Source: Herbaspirillum sp. CF444
Lineage (GTDB): Bacteria; Pseudomonadota; Gammaproteobacteria; Burkholderiales; Burkholderiaceae_D
Reading direction: 5' to 3'
Assembly: GCF_000282135.1 (NCBI RefSeq)
Contig: NZ_AKJW01000089.1
Span: 1 to 55,414, forward strand
Length of the DNA stretch: 55,414 nucleotides
Shown: one piece after another, positions 29,953-39,340 of the stretch
Layout of the letters: each line of letters begins with the position of its first letter
How positions within the stretch are numbered: the first letter of the stretch is position 1
Translations under genes and position numbers: made by a program
The notes under the pieces: model-generated
Told to the model about the DNA's origin: nothing
What the model saw: only the letters and a program-made list of their open reading frames with translations
Database searches by the model: none

Positions 29953-31194
29953 TTACGACAAACTGACACGTGCAAACTTGCGCTTGCCGACTTGCACCAC
30001 GAACACGCCTGCATCGACCTTCAACCCCTTGTCGCTGATCACCGTACCGTCGATGCGCACGCCGCCCTGCTCCACCATGCGCAAGGCTTCCGAGGTGGAA
30101 GCGCACAGGTTGGCCTGCTTGAGCAACTGACCGATGCCCAGCGGCGCGCCGGCCAGGCTGACTTCCGGCACGTCGTCCGGAATGCCGCCCTTGGAACGGT
30201 TGACGAAGTCGGCCAGCGCGTCTTCGGCGGCTTGCTGCGAGTGGAAGCGCGTCACGATTTCCTGCGCCAGCGCCACCTTGATGTCGCGCGGGTTCTTGCC
30301 GGCGTCGACCGCGGCCTTGAAGCCGGCGATGTCGGCGATCGAGCGGAACGACAGCAATTCGTAATAGCGCCACATCATCACGTCGGAAATGCTCATCACC
30401 TTGGCGAACATGGTATTGGCCGGTTCGGTAATGCCGATGTAATTGTTCTTGGACTTCGACATCTTCTCGACGCCGTCCAGGCCTTCCAGCAGCGGCATGG
30501 TCAGGATGCATTGCGGCTCCTGGCCGAAATCCTTTTGCAGCTCGCGGCCGACCAGCAGGTTGAACTTCTGGTCGGTGCCGCCCAGTTCCAGGTCGGCCTT
30601 GAGCGCGACCGAATCGTAGCCTTGCATCAGCGGATACAGGAATTCATGCACCGAAATCGGCGTGCCTTCCTTGAAGCGCTTGGTGAAATCGTCGCGCTCC
30701 ATCATGCGCGCCACGGTATAGCGCGAGGCCAGCTGGATCATGCCGCGACTGCCGAGCGGATCGCACCATTCGGAGTTGTAACGGATCTCGGTTTTGGCCG
30801 CATCCAACACCAGGCTGGCCTGGGCGAAATACGTCTTGGCGTTGACTTCGATCTGCTCGCGCGTGAGCGGCGGGCGCGTGGCGTTGCGGCCGGACGGATC
30901 GCCGATCATCGAGGTGAAGTCGCCGATCAGGAAAATCACGGTATGGCCGAGATCCTGCAACTGACGCATCTTGTTCAACACCACGGTGTGGCCCAGATGC
31001 AGGTCGGGTGCGGTCGGGTCCAGGCCCAGCTTGATGCGCAGCGGTTGGCCGCTCTGTTCGGCGCGCGCCAGTTTTTGCGCAAATTCGCTTTCGATGAGCA
31101 ATTCGTCGACGCCGCGCTTGGCGACGGCTAGCGCCTCCTGGACTTTATCGGACAGAGGCAGGGAGGCTTTGGATGTAGGCTGTTCGGCGTTCAT
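29953..31194 (-). CDS. tyrS: Tyrosyl-tRNA synthetase
   Basis: A 413-residue class I synthetase with HLGH at 66-69, KMSKSKNN in the middle and a C-terminal S4 RNA-binding domain ([21 protein letters not shown]). The frame continues 41 codons upstream, but ATG at 31194 begins the normal N terminus. Sequence style fits the TyrZ-like branch found in beta-proteobacteria. It leads the minus-strand group tyrS-dtd-ybhB-phosphatase and is divergent from the M23 peptidase. Confidence 0.97.
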   Translation of the reverse strand: MNAEQPTSKASLPLSDKVQEALAVAKRGVDELLIESEFAQKLARAEQSGQPLRIKLGLDPTAPDLHLGHTVVLNKMRQLQDLGHTVIFLIGDFTSMIGDPSGRNATRPPLTREQIEVNAKTYFAQASLVLDAAKTEIRYNSEWCDPLGSRGMIQLASRYTVARMMERDDFTKRFKEGTPISVHEFLYPLMQGYDSVALKADLELGGTDQKFNLLVGRELQKDFGQEPQCILTMPLLEGLDGVEKMSKSKNNYIGITEPANTMFAKVMSISDVMMWRYYELLSFRSIADIAGFKAAVDAGKNPRDIKVALAQEIVTRFHSQQAAEDALADFVNRSKGGIPDDVPEVSLAGAPLGIGQLLKQANLCASTSEALRMVEQGGVRIDGTVISDKGLKVDAGVFVVQVGKRKFARVSLS

Positions 31195-31497
31195 TGATAT
31201 AACTAAAAAATAGACTTTTGTAGGACAGTACCGGTTTGACGCTTTGCTATAATGCGCACTTTCGTCTTTCTGCCGCACGCCATCTAGAAGCGCAATCAGC
31301 AGAGAATTAGCATTCATCGCCTGTCAAGAATCTGTAAAAGCGCGCGTCATCGGGGAGTCATTGACGATGCCTGCGGTTGAGCGGCAACATGAGTTGGCTG
31401 TCGGCAAGACGGCAAAGCGGAACGATCCGACTTCTCTCCTTGCTTTTCCCGCAACAGAATTCAGAACAAGCGTAAACGGTAGATTTTAACGTATTGC
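31195..31497. other. Divergent tyrS/peptidase intergenic region
   Basis: About 300 bases with no gene. It holds a good plus-strand extended -10 promoter at 31245-31253 and, after it, a leader of roughly 240 bases for the peptidase gene with no recognisable riboswitch. A minus-strand promoter for tyrS must also lie here but could not be picked out. Confidence 0.5.
31245..31253 (+). promoter_or_regulatory. Extended -10 promoter for the M23 peptidase gene
   Basis: TGC-TATAAT gives a TGN extension followed by a consensus -10 hexamer. There is no matching -35 at 17 bases, as is usual for extended -10 promoters. The predicted start is about 240 bases before the peptidase ATG. Confidence 0.5.
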
Positions 31498-32889
31498 ATG
31501 TTCCCTAAAGATAAATTCGCGCGCGTCGCCTCCCTGTACCGCACAGCCCATCTCTACTGCCACGAGAAATTTCACGGCTCTTCCCGCAAGACCAAGGTCG
31601 TTTCGGCCGGCGCCTTGTTCCTCGGCGCGTTCACCATCGGCGCCGCCGGCTTTGCACCCGCCGAACCGGATACTTCCGATGCGCCGGTCCACGCCATCGT
31701 CAAAGACCTGGCCTTGCCTGACCTGAAACAACAGATCGCGCAACTGGAAGAGCGCGACGAGCACTACGTCAACGAAGAAAAAGTCCGTGCCGGCGACACC
31801 CTGGCAAGCTTGCTGACCCGCCTAGGCGTCGATGACGACGAAGCGGCCAGCTTCATCAAGTCCGATACGCTGGCGCGTGCCGTCATGCAGTTGCGCGCCG
31901 GCAAGCGCGTCATGGCGCGCACTGCCGAAGACGGCGAGCTGCAACAGCTGACCGCCACGCTGAGCGACGGCCGCGACGGCCCGGTCAACAATCTGGTGAT
32001 TGAGCGCACCGGCGACAAATTCAAGGCGACGACGGCGCCTGCCGTGCTGGAACGCCGCATCGAAATGCGTTCGGGCCAGATCCGCTCGTCGCTGTTTGCC
32101 GCCACCGACAACGCCCAGATCCCCGACAGCATCGCGACGCAAATCGTCGACATGTTCGCCACCAACATCAACTTCGCTTCGGACCTGCGCCGCGGCGACC
32201 GTTTCAACGTGGTGTACGAAACCTTCTACAACAACGGCGAACCGGTGCGCACCGGTCGCGTGCTGGCGGGCGAATTCACCAATGCCGGCAACACCTATCA
32301 GGCGGTCTGGTTCGATGAGCCGGGCAGCAAGATCGGCGGCGGCTACTATTCCTTCGACGGCAAGTCGCTGAAGAAGGCCTTCCTCAAGTCGCCGCTGGCC
32401 TTCACGCGTATTTCATCGGGCTTCTCGATGCGCGTGCATCCCATCCTCGGCATCTGGAAGCAGCACACCGGCGTCGATTTCGCCGCGCCGACCGGCACGC
32501 CGATTCATGCGTCGGGCGACGGCGTGGTCGATTTCGTCGGCAAGCAAAACGGCTACGGCAACATCGTCGTGATCAAGCACTGGAGCGGTTACTCCACCGC
32601 CTACGGCCATATGAGCCGCTTTGCCTCCGGCCTGCGCAAGGGCGACAAGATCAGCCAGGGCGAAGTGATCGGCTACGTCGGCATGACCGGCTGGGCCACC
32701 GGGCCGCATCTGCACTACGAATTCCGCATCAACAACGTACCGCGCAACCCGCTGTCGGTGGACGTACCAAATGCCCAACCGTTGGGCGGCAATCAACTGG
32801 CGCGCTTCCGCGCGGTATCGACCGACATGAATCGCCGCCTGTCGCTGCTGCGTCCGGTCGGCGACGGCGTGACGCTGGCTTCGCGCTAA
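31498..32889 (+). CDS. M23 family cell-wall metallopeptidase (MepM-like)
   Basis: A 463-residue peptidase likely anchored in the inner membrane (hydrophobic stretch about 34-52) with its active domain in the periplasm. The order is a LysM/OapA-like segment near 80-95 (VRAGDTLASLLTRLG), a middle domain, and a LytM domain at about 310-425 with zinc ligands His323 and Asp327 in HTGVDFAAP and His404-x-His406 in GPHLHYEF. All ligands are present, so it should cut peptidoglycan crosslinks. It ends 57 bases before anmK, with a strong terminator in between. Confidence 0.93.
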   Translation: MFPKDKFARVASLYRTAHLYCHEKFHGSSRKTKVVSAGALFLGAFTIGAAGFAPAEPDTSDAPVHAIVKDLALPDLKQQIAQLEERDEHYVNEEKVRAGDTLASLLTRLGVDDDEAASFIKSDTLARAVMQLRAGKRVMARTAEDGELQQLTATLSDGRDGPVNNLVIERTGDKFKATTAPAVLERRIEMRSGQIRSSLFAATDNAQIPDSIATQIVDMFATNINFASDLRRGDRFNVVYETFYNNGEPVRTGRVLAGEFTNAGNTYQAVWFDEPGSKIGGGYYSFDGKSLKKAFLKSPLAFTRISSGFSMRVHPILGIWKQHTGVDFAAPTGTPIHASGDGVVDFVGKQNGYGNIVVIKHWSGYSTAYGHMSRFASGLRKGDKISQGEVIGYVGMTGWATGPHLHYEFRINNVPRNPLSVDVPNAQPLGGNQLARFRAVSTDMNRRLSLLRPVGDGVTLASR

Positions 32890-32893
32890 AGCC

Positions 32894-32946
32894 AAACCGG
32901 TGATGGAATCGCTGTAAAATGCAGCGATTCCATCACCGGTTTTTTT
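32894..32946 (+). terminator. Strong 21-bp terminator ending at the anmK start codon
   Basis: A perfect 21-bp stem: arms at 32894-32914 and 32922-32942, with CCGGTGATGGAATCGCTG in the left arm and a 7-base TAAAATG loop. The T-run closes at 32946. The anmK ATG is the next three bases. Confidence 0.95.
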
Positions 32947-34107
32947 ATGTCCGCCGATCTCGCTCCCCCACGCTCCGCTGCCTCTTCCCTGTACATCGGC
33001 CTGATGTCCGGCACCAGCCTGGACGGCGTCGATGGCGCGCTGGCGTCGCTGCCGGCAGAGGGACAACCGATGGCGACGCTGGCGACGACTTACGTGCCCT
33101 TCCCCGAGGATTTGCGCGTGGCGCTGATGGCGCTGCAGGCCAACGGCGAAAACGAATTGCAGCGCGAAGCGCTGGCCGCCAATCAGCTCGCCGTGTACTA
33201 CGCGCAATGCGTTGCCGAGCTGCTGGAAAAAAGTGCGATCCCGGCGGCCTACATCCGCGCCGTCGGCGTGCATGGCCAGACCATCCGCCACCGGCCTGAA
33301 CTAGGTTATACGCGCCAGACCAATAATCCATCGCTGCTGGCGGAGTTGTGCGGCATCGATGTGATCGCCGATTTCCGCAGCCGCGACGTTGCCGCAGGCG
33401 GCCAGGGCGCACCGCTGGTGCCGGCCTTCCACCAGGCGGTCTTCGGCAGCGAGGAGCAGGCGCGCGTGGCGGTCAACATCGGCGGCATCAGCAACATCAG
33501 CATCCTGCCTGCCGGCAAACTGGAGGCGACCTCCGGCTTCGACACCGGTCCCGGCAATGTATTGATGGATGCCTGGATCGCCCGCCACCTCGGCCGGAGC
33601 TACGATGCCGACGGTGCCTGGGGCGCTTCCGGCAAACCCGATGCGGCCTTGTTGGCGACCCTGCGCGGCGAACCCTATTTTTCGCTGCCGCCGCCCAAGA
33701 GCACAGGACGCGATCTGTTCCATCTTGCGTGGCTGGATGCCCAACTGGCGGCCCATGCCTATCTCGCACCGGCTGATGTGCAAGCCACGCTGACCGCTTT
33801 CACCGCGACCACCATTGCCGACGGGATCCTCGGGCACGCGCCGGAAACCGGCGCCGTGTACGTATGCGGCGGCGGCGCGTACAACGCCTATCTGTTGAAA
33901 TTGCTGGGAGAAGCCTTGTCGACCGGCGCAGGACGCGCCATCCCGGTGTTGTCCACCGAAGCGCTGGGCATTGCACCCAACCACGTGGAAGCACTGGCCT
34001 TCGCCTGGCTGGCGCAGCGCTTCTGCCTGCGCTTGCCGGGCAACCTGCCGGCGGTCACCGGCGCACGCGGCCTGCGCGTGCTTGGGGGGCTGTACCCTGC
34101 GGCTTGA
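32947..34107 (+). CDS. anmK: Anhydro-N-acetylmuramic acid kinase AnmK
   Basis: A 386-residue sugar kinase that converts 1,6-anhydroMurNAc from cell-wall recycling into MurNAc 6-phosphate. It has LMSGTSLDGVDGA near 19-31, GVHGQTIRHRP, VADFRSRDVAAGGQGAPLVPAFH, VNIGGISNIS, a DTGPGNVLMDAW block and VCGGGAYN. The ATG at 32947 directly follows the T-run of a terminator and has no ribosome site; the only other close ATG (Met20) would cut off the first strand of the fold. If 32947 is right the gene may be translated from read-through RNA or be leaderless. Confidence 0.95.
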   Translation: MSADLAPPRSAASSLYIGLMSGTSLDGVDGALASLPAEGQPMATLATTYVPFPEDLRVALMALQANGENELQREALAANQLAVYYAQCVAELLEKSAIPAAYIRAVGVHGQTIRHRPELGYTRQTNNPSLLAELCGIDVIADFRSRDVAAGGQGAPLVPAFHQAVFGSEEQARVAVNIGGISNISILPAGKLEATSGFDTGPGNVLMDAWIARHLGRSYDADGAWGASGKPDAALLATLRGEPYFSLPPPKSTGRDLFHLAWLDAQLAAHAYLAPADVQATLTAFTATTIADGILGHAPETGAVYVCGGGAYNAYLLKLLGEALSTGAGRAIPVLSTEALGIAPNHVEALAFAWLAQRFCLRLPGNLPAVTGARGLRVLGGLYPAA

Positions 34108-34198
34108 GCGTGGCTGTTCTGACACATTCATGGTGCCTGCCTCGCAGACATCCCTCAGCACCACATAGAATTTGTTTCACTATATTTCAGCAGTTATT

Positions 34199-34218
34199 TG
34201 ATAATGAAGCCATTATCA
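34199..34218. promoter_or_regulatory. Perfect inverted repeat upstream of binding-protein paralog 2
   Basis: TGATAATG and CATTATCA flank AAGC, about 52 bases before the start codon. Size and symmetry fit a repressor site or a small hairpin. No protein can be assigned. Confidence 0.45.
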
Positions 34219-34270
34219 GTCCACGATGCAAAAATAAGGGATAGGACTCGCCGAAGAAAGGACAGGACTC

Positions 34271-35425
34271 ATGCTTCGATTGCCGAGAATGCCCCCCGTT
34301 TGGCGGATGGCCTGCTGCCTGTTGTGCCTCGTCGCCGCTGCCTCCGCGCTGCACGTGGCCGCCGAGGAAACGGTCCACACCGCGCTGATCGGCCTGGCCA
34401 CGCCGCTGGCGACGCCGCGCGGCCAGGCATTGCGCGACGCCGTACAGCAAGGCATTGACGACGCCAACAAGCGCAATCTCGTCATCAACGGCAGACGAAC
34501 CGTCTTCAAGCTATTCGCGGTGGACGATAAGAACGACAACAACCTGGCTGCACTCGCGGCGCGTTCGATGGTCAATGCGGGCGTCATCGGCGTGATCGGC
34601 CACCTCTCTACCGATGCAAGTCTGATCGGCGCGAAAATCTACAACGAGGCCGGCATTCCGCAGATTTCCCCGACCACCACCGCGCGCGTCTTCACGCAAC
34701 AAGGTTATCGAAACGTCTTCCAGTTGCTGGGGCATACCGACATCACCACGGAGTATCTGGCGCAATCGGCACTCAACCTGTTCAAGGCCAAGCGCATCAT
34801 GGTCATCGACAACGATACCGGCCTGGGCAATGCACTGGCCAACAGCTTTATCAAGAAATTGCGGGCGAAAAGCATGGATGTCGTCGCCCGCGCCTCGATC
34901 AGCCAGAAAACATCCGATTTCAATTCAGTCCTGGCCGAAGCCAAGGCGGTCGATGCCGATCTGATTTTTTTCGCGGCCATCGTGCCGCAGAGCCAGGCTT
35001 TTGCCCAGCGCATGCAGCAACAGCATATCTCGACGACCTTGCTGCTGGCCGGCGGGGCCGTCAATTACAACTTTCCGGGCAGCTCCGACGAATATGGCGG
35101 CAACACATGGATTCTGGTCCATGGTTTGCCGGAAGAAAAACTTCCCGGTTTCAAGACCCTGGAAAAGAATTACACCGCCAGATTCACCACCCACCTCATT
35201 CCGCAGTCCTTATTCGCCTACGACTGCGTGGGCGCTCTGGTTGAAGCTGCCAGACAGGCCAACAGCCTCTCGCCCGGCAAACTGATCGAGGCGCTTCACC
35301 AGGTGCATTTCGCCGGTGTATCCGGCCCGGTCTCTTTCGACGCGGAAGGAAGCCTCAACGATCCTTCCTATAGCCTGTATCAGGTACGCCAAAAACGCTG
35401 GCAATTTGTCAAGTCGTTTCCCTGA
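34271..35425 (+). CDS. Orphan ABC-type branched-chain amino-acid-like binding protein, paralog 2
   Basis: A 384-residue type-I periplasmic binding protein with an N-terminal signal peptide (hydrophobic core MACCLLCLVAAASAL, cleavage near residue 31). It shares long blocks with the protein at 36249, including DDKND-N-LA, GVIGHL-TDAS, YL--SA-NLF-AKRI-VIDND, K-SDFNSV and VPQS-AFA, so the two are clear paralogs. No permease or ATPase gene is nearby. It may bind an amino acid or small amide for a transporter elsewhere, or act as a sensor input. The ligand is unknown. Confidence 0.9.
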   Translation: MLRLPRMPPVWRMACCLLCLVAAASALHVAAEETVHTALIGLATPLATPRGQALRDAVQQGIDDANKRNLVINGRRTVFKLFAVDDKNDNNLAALAARSMVNAGVIGVIGHLSTDASLIGAKIYNEAGIPQISPTTTARVFTQQGYRNVFQLLGHTDITTEYLAQSALNLFKAKRIMVIDNDTGLGNALANSFIKKLRAKSMDVVARASISQKTSDFNSVLAEAKAVDADLIFFAAIVPQSQAFAQRMQQQHISTTLLLAGGAVNYNFPGSSDEYGGNTWILVHGLPEEKLPGFKTLEKNYTARFTTHLIPQSLFAYDCVGALVEAARQANSLSPGKLIEALHQVHFAGVSGPVSFDAEGSLNDPSYSLYQVRQKRWQFVKSFP

Positions 35426-35460
35426 ACCGGCGGCATGAGATGAATGATGAACGCCGGACA

Positions 35461-35916
35461 TCAATAGCGGTAAACCCTGCCGCCATCCAGGCGCACAGGG
35501 TCGCCGACGCGCAAGTTGTTTGTGCTGTCCTGAACGAAACTCTGCATGGAGCCGTCATTCATGCGCACGCGAATATTGTAGACTTCGCGTCCGCCGTGAT
35601 TTTTCTGCACCTGGTTGCCGACCACGGCGCCACCGACGGCGCCCGCAACGGTCGCCGCCGTCCGGCCTGAGCCGCTGCCGATCTGATTGCCCAGCAAGCC
35701 GCCTACCGCACCGCCCACGATGGTGCCGCCGACACCGCTACCGTCCTGATGGCTGACTTCGATCTCTTCGACGACACCGGTGTTGGAGTTGGAATACGAG
35801 GGCGGCGCGTCGGTGCCGGTTGGCGGCGAACGATAATCGGGACCGCCGGCGCAGCCGTTGAGCAGCGCGATCATGCTCAAGCCGACAGCGAGCAGGGAGA
35901 TGTAATGGTGTTTCAT
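35461..35916 (-). CDS. Glycine-zipper 2TM lipoprotein (SlyB/17-kDa antigen-like)
   Basis: A 151-residue outer-membrane-type lipoprotein. The signal peptide ends in the lipobox LLNGC, giving an N-terminal Cys near residue 22. Two glycine-zipper stretches (VGGTIVGGAVGGLLGNQIG and ATVAGAVGGAVVGNQVQ) form the membrane hairpin, and the C-terminal part (about 105-151) resembles the small beta domain of the family. AAGGAC precedes the ATG at 35916; the frame is open far upstream without meaning. It lies antisense between two binding-protein paralogs. Confidence 0.9.
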   Translation of the reverse strand: MKHHYISLLAVGLSMIALLNGCAGGPDYRSPPTGTDAPPSYSNSNTGVVEEIEVSHQDGSGVGGTIVGGAVGGLLGNQIGSGSGRTAATVAGAVGGAVVGNQVQKNHGGREVYNIRVRMNDGSMQSFVQDSTNNLRVGDPVRLDGGRVYRY

Positions 35917-36248
35917 GCCGATGTCCTTTGTACTTCCATGCCCCTCAAAGGCGATGCCGCCATTGTTGATCGGCGCGCCCGGGCACGACATCGGAGAATC
36001 ACGCAAGATATTGTCAGACATTACCTCATGTCGGCATACCCACAGGACACCGGCTTGTCCGTGATGCAGCAAAACACCGGTGAGAATCGATGTCGCAGAA
36101 GTTGCCCTTGCTCTTTGGCAAGCGGTGGCGGCCGGTCGACAGAAAATAAAAGTATGTCCCGAAAACCCCGTTACTTCCCGCATGCAATACTGCAATTCAT
36201 GCAACACTACTGCAATATTGAAGCAAACAACTCCGGCAAGGAGCAATC
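35917..36248. other. Divergent region between lipoprotein gene and binding-protein paralog 3
   Basis: About 330 bases without a credible gene. The part near 36183-36215 has four TGCAA words spaced 8, 9 and 11 bases apart, ending about 35 bases before the paralog 3 start. Nothing else is recognised. Confidence 0.4.
36183..36215 (+). promoter_or_regulatory. TGCAA repeat cluster upstream of binding-protein paralog 3
   Basis: TGCAA occurs at 36183, 36191, 36200 and 36211, three times as TGCAAT and twice as ACTGCAAT. The spacing is close to one helical turn between some copies. This could be a multi-site operator or simply low-complexity promoter DNA. Confidence 0.3.
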
Positions 36249-37370
36249 ATGCGCCTATTTTTTCGGACAGCGGCAAGCGTCTTTTTATTCTTGTCCTTAT
36301 CCGCCGCGATGGCACAGCAACAGACCGTCATGATCGGCGTCGTCGGCCCGATGTCCGTGCCATCCGGACAGAGCACCCGTGACGGCGTGCAATTTGCGCT
36401 GGACCGCATCAACCGTCAAGGGCTGCGCATTGACGGCAAGAATGTGACATTGAAGATGTTCCAGGCCGACGACAAGAACGACCCCAATCTTGCGGTGATC
36501 GATGCCCGCGCCGCCGTCGCCGCTGGCGTGGTCGGCGTCATCGGCCACCTGACGACTGACGCCAGTATTGCAGCCGCCAAAATATATAGCGATGCCGGCG
36601 TCGCCCAGTTGTCGCCGACTGCGGCGGGACGCGAATTTACCCGGCAGGGTTACCAGACCGTCTTCCAGATGCTGGGAAGCAGCGACCATACCGCGCGATA
36701 TCTGGCCGAAACCGCCATCAAGGTGCTGCGCGCCAAGCGCATCATCGTGATCGACAACGACTCGATCCTTGGCAGGGAGTTGGCCAAGAGCTTCCGTGCG
36801 TCCGTCATTCGCATGGGCGGCAATATTGTCGGCACCGACAAGGTCAATTTCAAAAGTTCCGATTTCAATAGCGTCATGGCCAACATCAGGAACAGTGACG
36901 CCGATCTGGTTTTCTTTGCCGGTGTCGTGCCGCAAAGCATTGCTTTCGCCACGCGTTTCCAACAGATAGGATTGCACACCCAATTGCTGCTGGCGGGCGG
37001 CGCCATCAATCCGGCTTTCCCACTCAAAACGGAAGAATATCCCGACGGCACGCTATTGCTCGCTCACGGCAATCCCGTCGAAAAAGTGCCTGACTTCAAG
37101 CGTCTGGAGAAAGAATACCGGCAACAATACACCTCGCCGCTGATTCCGCAAACCTGGTTCGCCTACGATGCCGTCGCTATGCTGGTAGAAGCGATGAAGC
37201 GCACTGATTCGCTCTCGCCGAACATGCTCTCATCCGCCTTGCATCAGATGAAATACAACGGCCTGTCGGGGAGCGTCTCCTTCGCCGCCGACGGCAGCCA
37301 GGAGAATCCTCACTATACGTTGTATCGCGCCGAACAAAAGACCTGGAAAACGCTCAATACCCTGCCCTGA
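36249..37370 (+). CDS. Orphan ABC-type branched-chain amino-acid-like binding protein, paralog 3
   Basis: A 373-residue type-I binding protein with a Sec signal peptide cleaved after AMA near residue 22. It has the LivK-type blocks VMIGVVGPMSVPSGQSTRDG, DDKNDPNLAVIDARAA, GVIGHLTTDASIAAAKIY, FVFFAG-like VFFAGVVPQS and WFAYDAVAMLVEAM. AAGGAG lies just before the ATG. It pairs with paralog 2 as a near-tandem duplication, separated by an antisense lipoprotein gene. It converges on corA. Ligand unknown. Confidence 0.9.
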   Translation: MRLFFRTAASVFLFLSLSAAMAQQQTVMIGVVGPMSVPSGQSTRDGVQFALDRINRQGLRIDGKNVTLKMFQADDKNDPNLAVIDARAAVAAGVVGVIGHLTTDASIAAAKIYSDAGVAQLSPTAAGREFTRQGYQTVFQMLGSSDHTARYLAETAIKVLRAKRIIVIDNDSILGRELAKSFRASVIRMGGNIVGTDKVNFKSSDFNSVMANIRNSDADLVFFAGVVPQSIAFATRFQQIGLHTQLLLAGGAINPAFPLKTEEYPDGTLLLAHGNPVEKVPDFKRLEKEYRQQYTSPLIPQTWFAYDAVAMLVEAMKRTDSLSPNMLSSALHQMKYNGLSGSVSFAADGSQENPHYTLYRAEQKTWKTLNTLP

Positions 37371-37396
37371 AAGTTTTTCGCAAGTCTCACCTGCAC

Positions 37397-38362
37397 CTAA
37401 TTAAGCCAACCGCGCCGGCGGAAATACCAGAACGGCGCGATCGCCGAGCCGACCATCATCAGGATCGCCAGCGGATAGCCTATCAGCCAGTCCAGTTCCG
37501 GCATCACCTTGAAATTCATGCCGTAGATGCTGGCGATCAGCGTCGGCGGCAGGAAGGCGACCGACGCCACCGAAAAGATCTTGATGATCTTGTTCTGGTT
37601 GATGTTGATGAAACCGACGGTGGCATCCATCAGGAAGTTGATCTTGTCGAACAGGAAGGCGGTATGGCCGTCCAGCGATTCGATGTCGCGCAGGATCTGG
37701 CGCGCATCTTCGAATTGTTCCGAGCTCAGCAGACGACCGCGCATCAGGAAGCTGACCGCGCGGCGCGTATCCATCATGTTGCGGCGGATACGGCCGTTCA
37801 AGTCTTCCTCGTGGGCGATGGTGTTGAGCACCTCGGCGGCGGCCTGGTCGGAGAGGCTTTTCTTGAGCACGCTGTGGCTGACGGCTTCCAGTTTCTGGTA
37901 GATGCCTTCCAGCGCGTCCGCCGAATATTCGGCATCGGTCTCATACAGATCGAGCAAGACATCGCGGTAGTCGCCGATCGAACCGGGCCGCGAACGCGCG
38001 CGCATGCGCACCAGGCGAAATACCGGCAGGTCTTCGGCATGCACCGAGAACAGGATGTTGCGCGCCAGGATGAAGGCTACGGTCATGGTGGCCGAGGCGT
38101 CGTCTTCGCCTTCGAACAGGAAATCGGTGCGCAGGTGCAGGTCGCCGTTTTCGGCTTCGAAATAACGCGCGGAGGCTTCGATGTCGCTGAATTCGTCTTC
38201 GTCCGGCAAGGTCACGCCGTAGATGCTTTTGACCCAGGCGCGCTCGTCGTCGGTCGGTTCGGTCAGGTCGACCCAGACCGGCACGATGTTTTCCAGATCG
38301 CTGCGGCTGTCGATATTGACCTGGTTCAGTCGACCATTTTGCAAAACAAAAACGTTAATCAT
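37397..38362 (-). CDS. corA: CorA family divalent-cation transporter
   Basis: A 321-residue pentameric channel for magnesium, perhaps also cobalt or nickel. It has a long cytosolic N-terminal domain (1-255) and two C-terminal membrane helices (about 262-283 and 294-314); the signature YGMNF lies at the end of the first, followed by the acidic loop MPELDW. The C-terminal tail is basic (WYFRRRGW). It is monocistronic by position. Confidence 0.93.
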   Translation of the reverse strand: MINVFVLQNGRLNQVNIDSRSDLENIVPVWVDLTEPTDDERAWVKSIYGVTLPDEDEFSDIEASARYFEAENGDLHLRTDFLFEGEDDASATMTVAFILARNILFSVHAEDLPVFRLVRMRARSRPGSIGDYRDVLLDLYETDAEYSADALEGIYQKLEAVSHSVLKKSLSDQAAAEVLNTIAHEEDLNGRIRRNMMDTRRAVSFLMRGRLLSSEQFEDARQILRDIESLDGHTAFLFDKINFLMDATVGFININQNKIIKIFSVASVAFLPPTLIASIYGMNFKVMPELDWLIGYPLAILMMVGSAIAPFWYFRRRGWLN

Positions 38363-38511
38363 GTGATCTCACTGTCAGGGCAAGTCGACTGAACGGATGG
38401 TGCTGTAACGGTGCGGTAACAAACCGATTTCCGACCCGCCGCAGAACTGGAACGCAAGTGTACGTTCAAGCCTGTCGGCAGGCAAGCGCCGAAAACAGGG
38501 GGGATTTCCAG

Positions 38512-39267
38512 CTATTTTTTGGCGGACGACCTGGCGTTGGATTTTGCCGGCGGCTTTTCCACCGGCTTCACCGGGGGCAACTCGGCCGCCCCCATGCGAC
38601 GCAGGATCAGGCCGGTGCGATTGGCGAGGTAGGCGGACCCGGGATTCTTGTCATAGAAGCGCGGACGCGGCAGCATCACCGCCAGCCTTGCCGCCTGGCT
38701 CGCTCCCAGATTGGCCGCGCTGGTGTTGTAGTAATGCAGCGAAGCCGCCTCGGCGCCGAACACGCCGTTACCCCACTCGACCACGTTGAGGTAGATCTCG
38801 AAGATGCGCTGCTTGTCCATCAGGAATTCCAGCATGTAGGTGATGACGAATTCCTGCGCCTTGCGGATATAGCTGCGCTCGCCGGAGAGGAACAGGTTCT
38901 TCGCCAGTTGCTGGGTGATGGTGGAACCGCCGGCGACGACCTTGCCCTTTTTGTTGTTCTTTTCATAGGCTTTTTGCAGCGCGTCCCAATCCACGCCTTC
39001 GTGCTCGGAAAAATTGGAATCTTCCGACGCGATGATGGCGCGCTTGAGGTTGTTGGAAATGCGGTTGTAAGGCACCCATCTGAATTGCAGCTGCGCGTTG
39101 GGATTTTTTTCCTGCAGGATGGCCAGCTGCTGGCGCATGAAGCTGGTCGAGTCCGGATTGTGATCGACCCACCACCAGATCTGCACGAAGAAATACAGTT
39201 GCAGCAGCAACAGCAAGGTGACAGGCAATACGATCAGCCACAGGAACAGCTTGCGCAAGAGCTTCAT
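38512..39267 (-). CDS. mtgA: Monofunctional biosynthetic peptidoglycan transglycosylase MtgA
   Basis: A 251-residue GT51 enzyme that polymerises lipid II into glycan strands. One N-terminal membrane helix (about 6-28) is followed by the catalytic domain with [18 protein letters not shown] (catalytic glutamate), [15 protein letters not shown] and [21 protein letters not shown]. The C terminus carries a Pro/Lys/Ala tail (about 225-251) beyond the usual end. It lies 73 bases after aroE and closes the mpl-to-mtgA run. Confidence 0.96.
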   Translation of the reverse strand: MKLLRKLFLWLIVLPVTLLLLLQLYFFVQIWWWVDHNPDSTSFMRQQLAILQEKNPNAQLQFRWVPYNRISNNLKRAIIASEDSNFSEHEGVDWDALQKAYEKNNKKGKVVAGGSTITQQLAKNLFLSGERSYIRKAQEFVITYMLEFLMDKQRIFEIYLNVVEWGNGVFGAEAASLHYYNTSAANLGASQAARLAVMLPRPRFYDKNPGSAYLANRTGLILRRMGAAELPPVKPVEKPPAKSNARSSAKK

Positions 39268-39340
39268 TTTTCTGATGTTTATTATCGAGTGATACGGCGC
39301 CCGGTGCCGGGGAGTCCTGAACTACGGTTCTGCTTTGATT

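Noticed and set aside
35426..35460. CCGGCG and CGCCGG between two convergent genes as a terminator.
   Set aside because: The stem is only six pairs around an 18-base loop and has no T-run.
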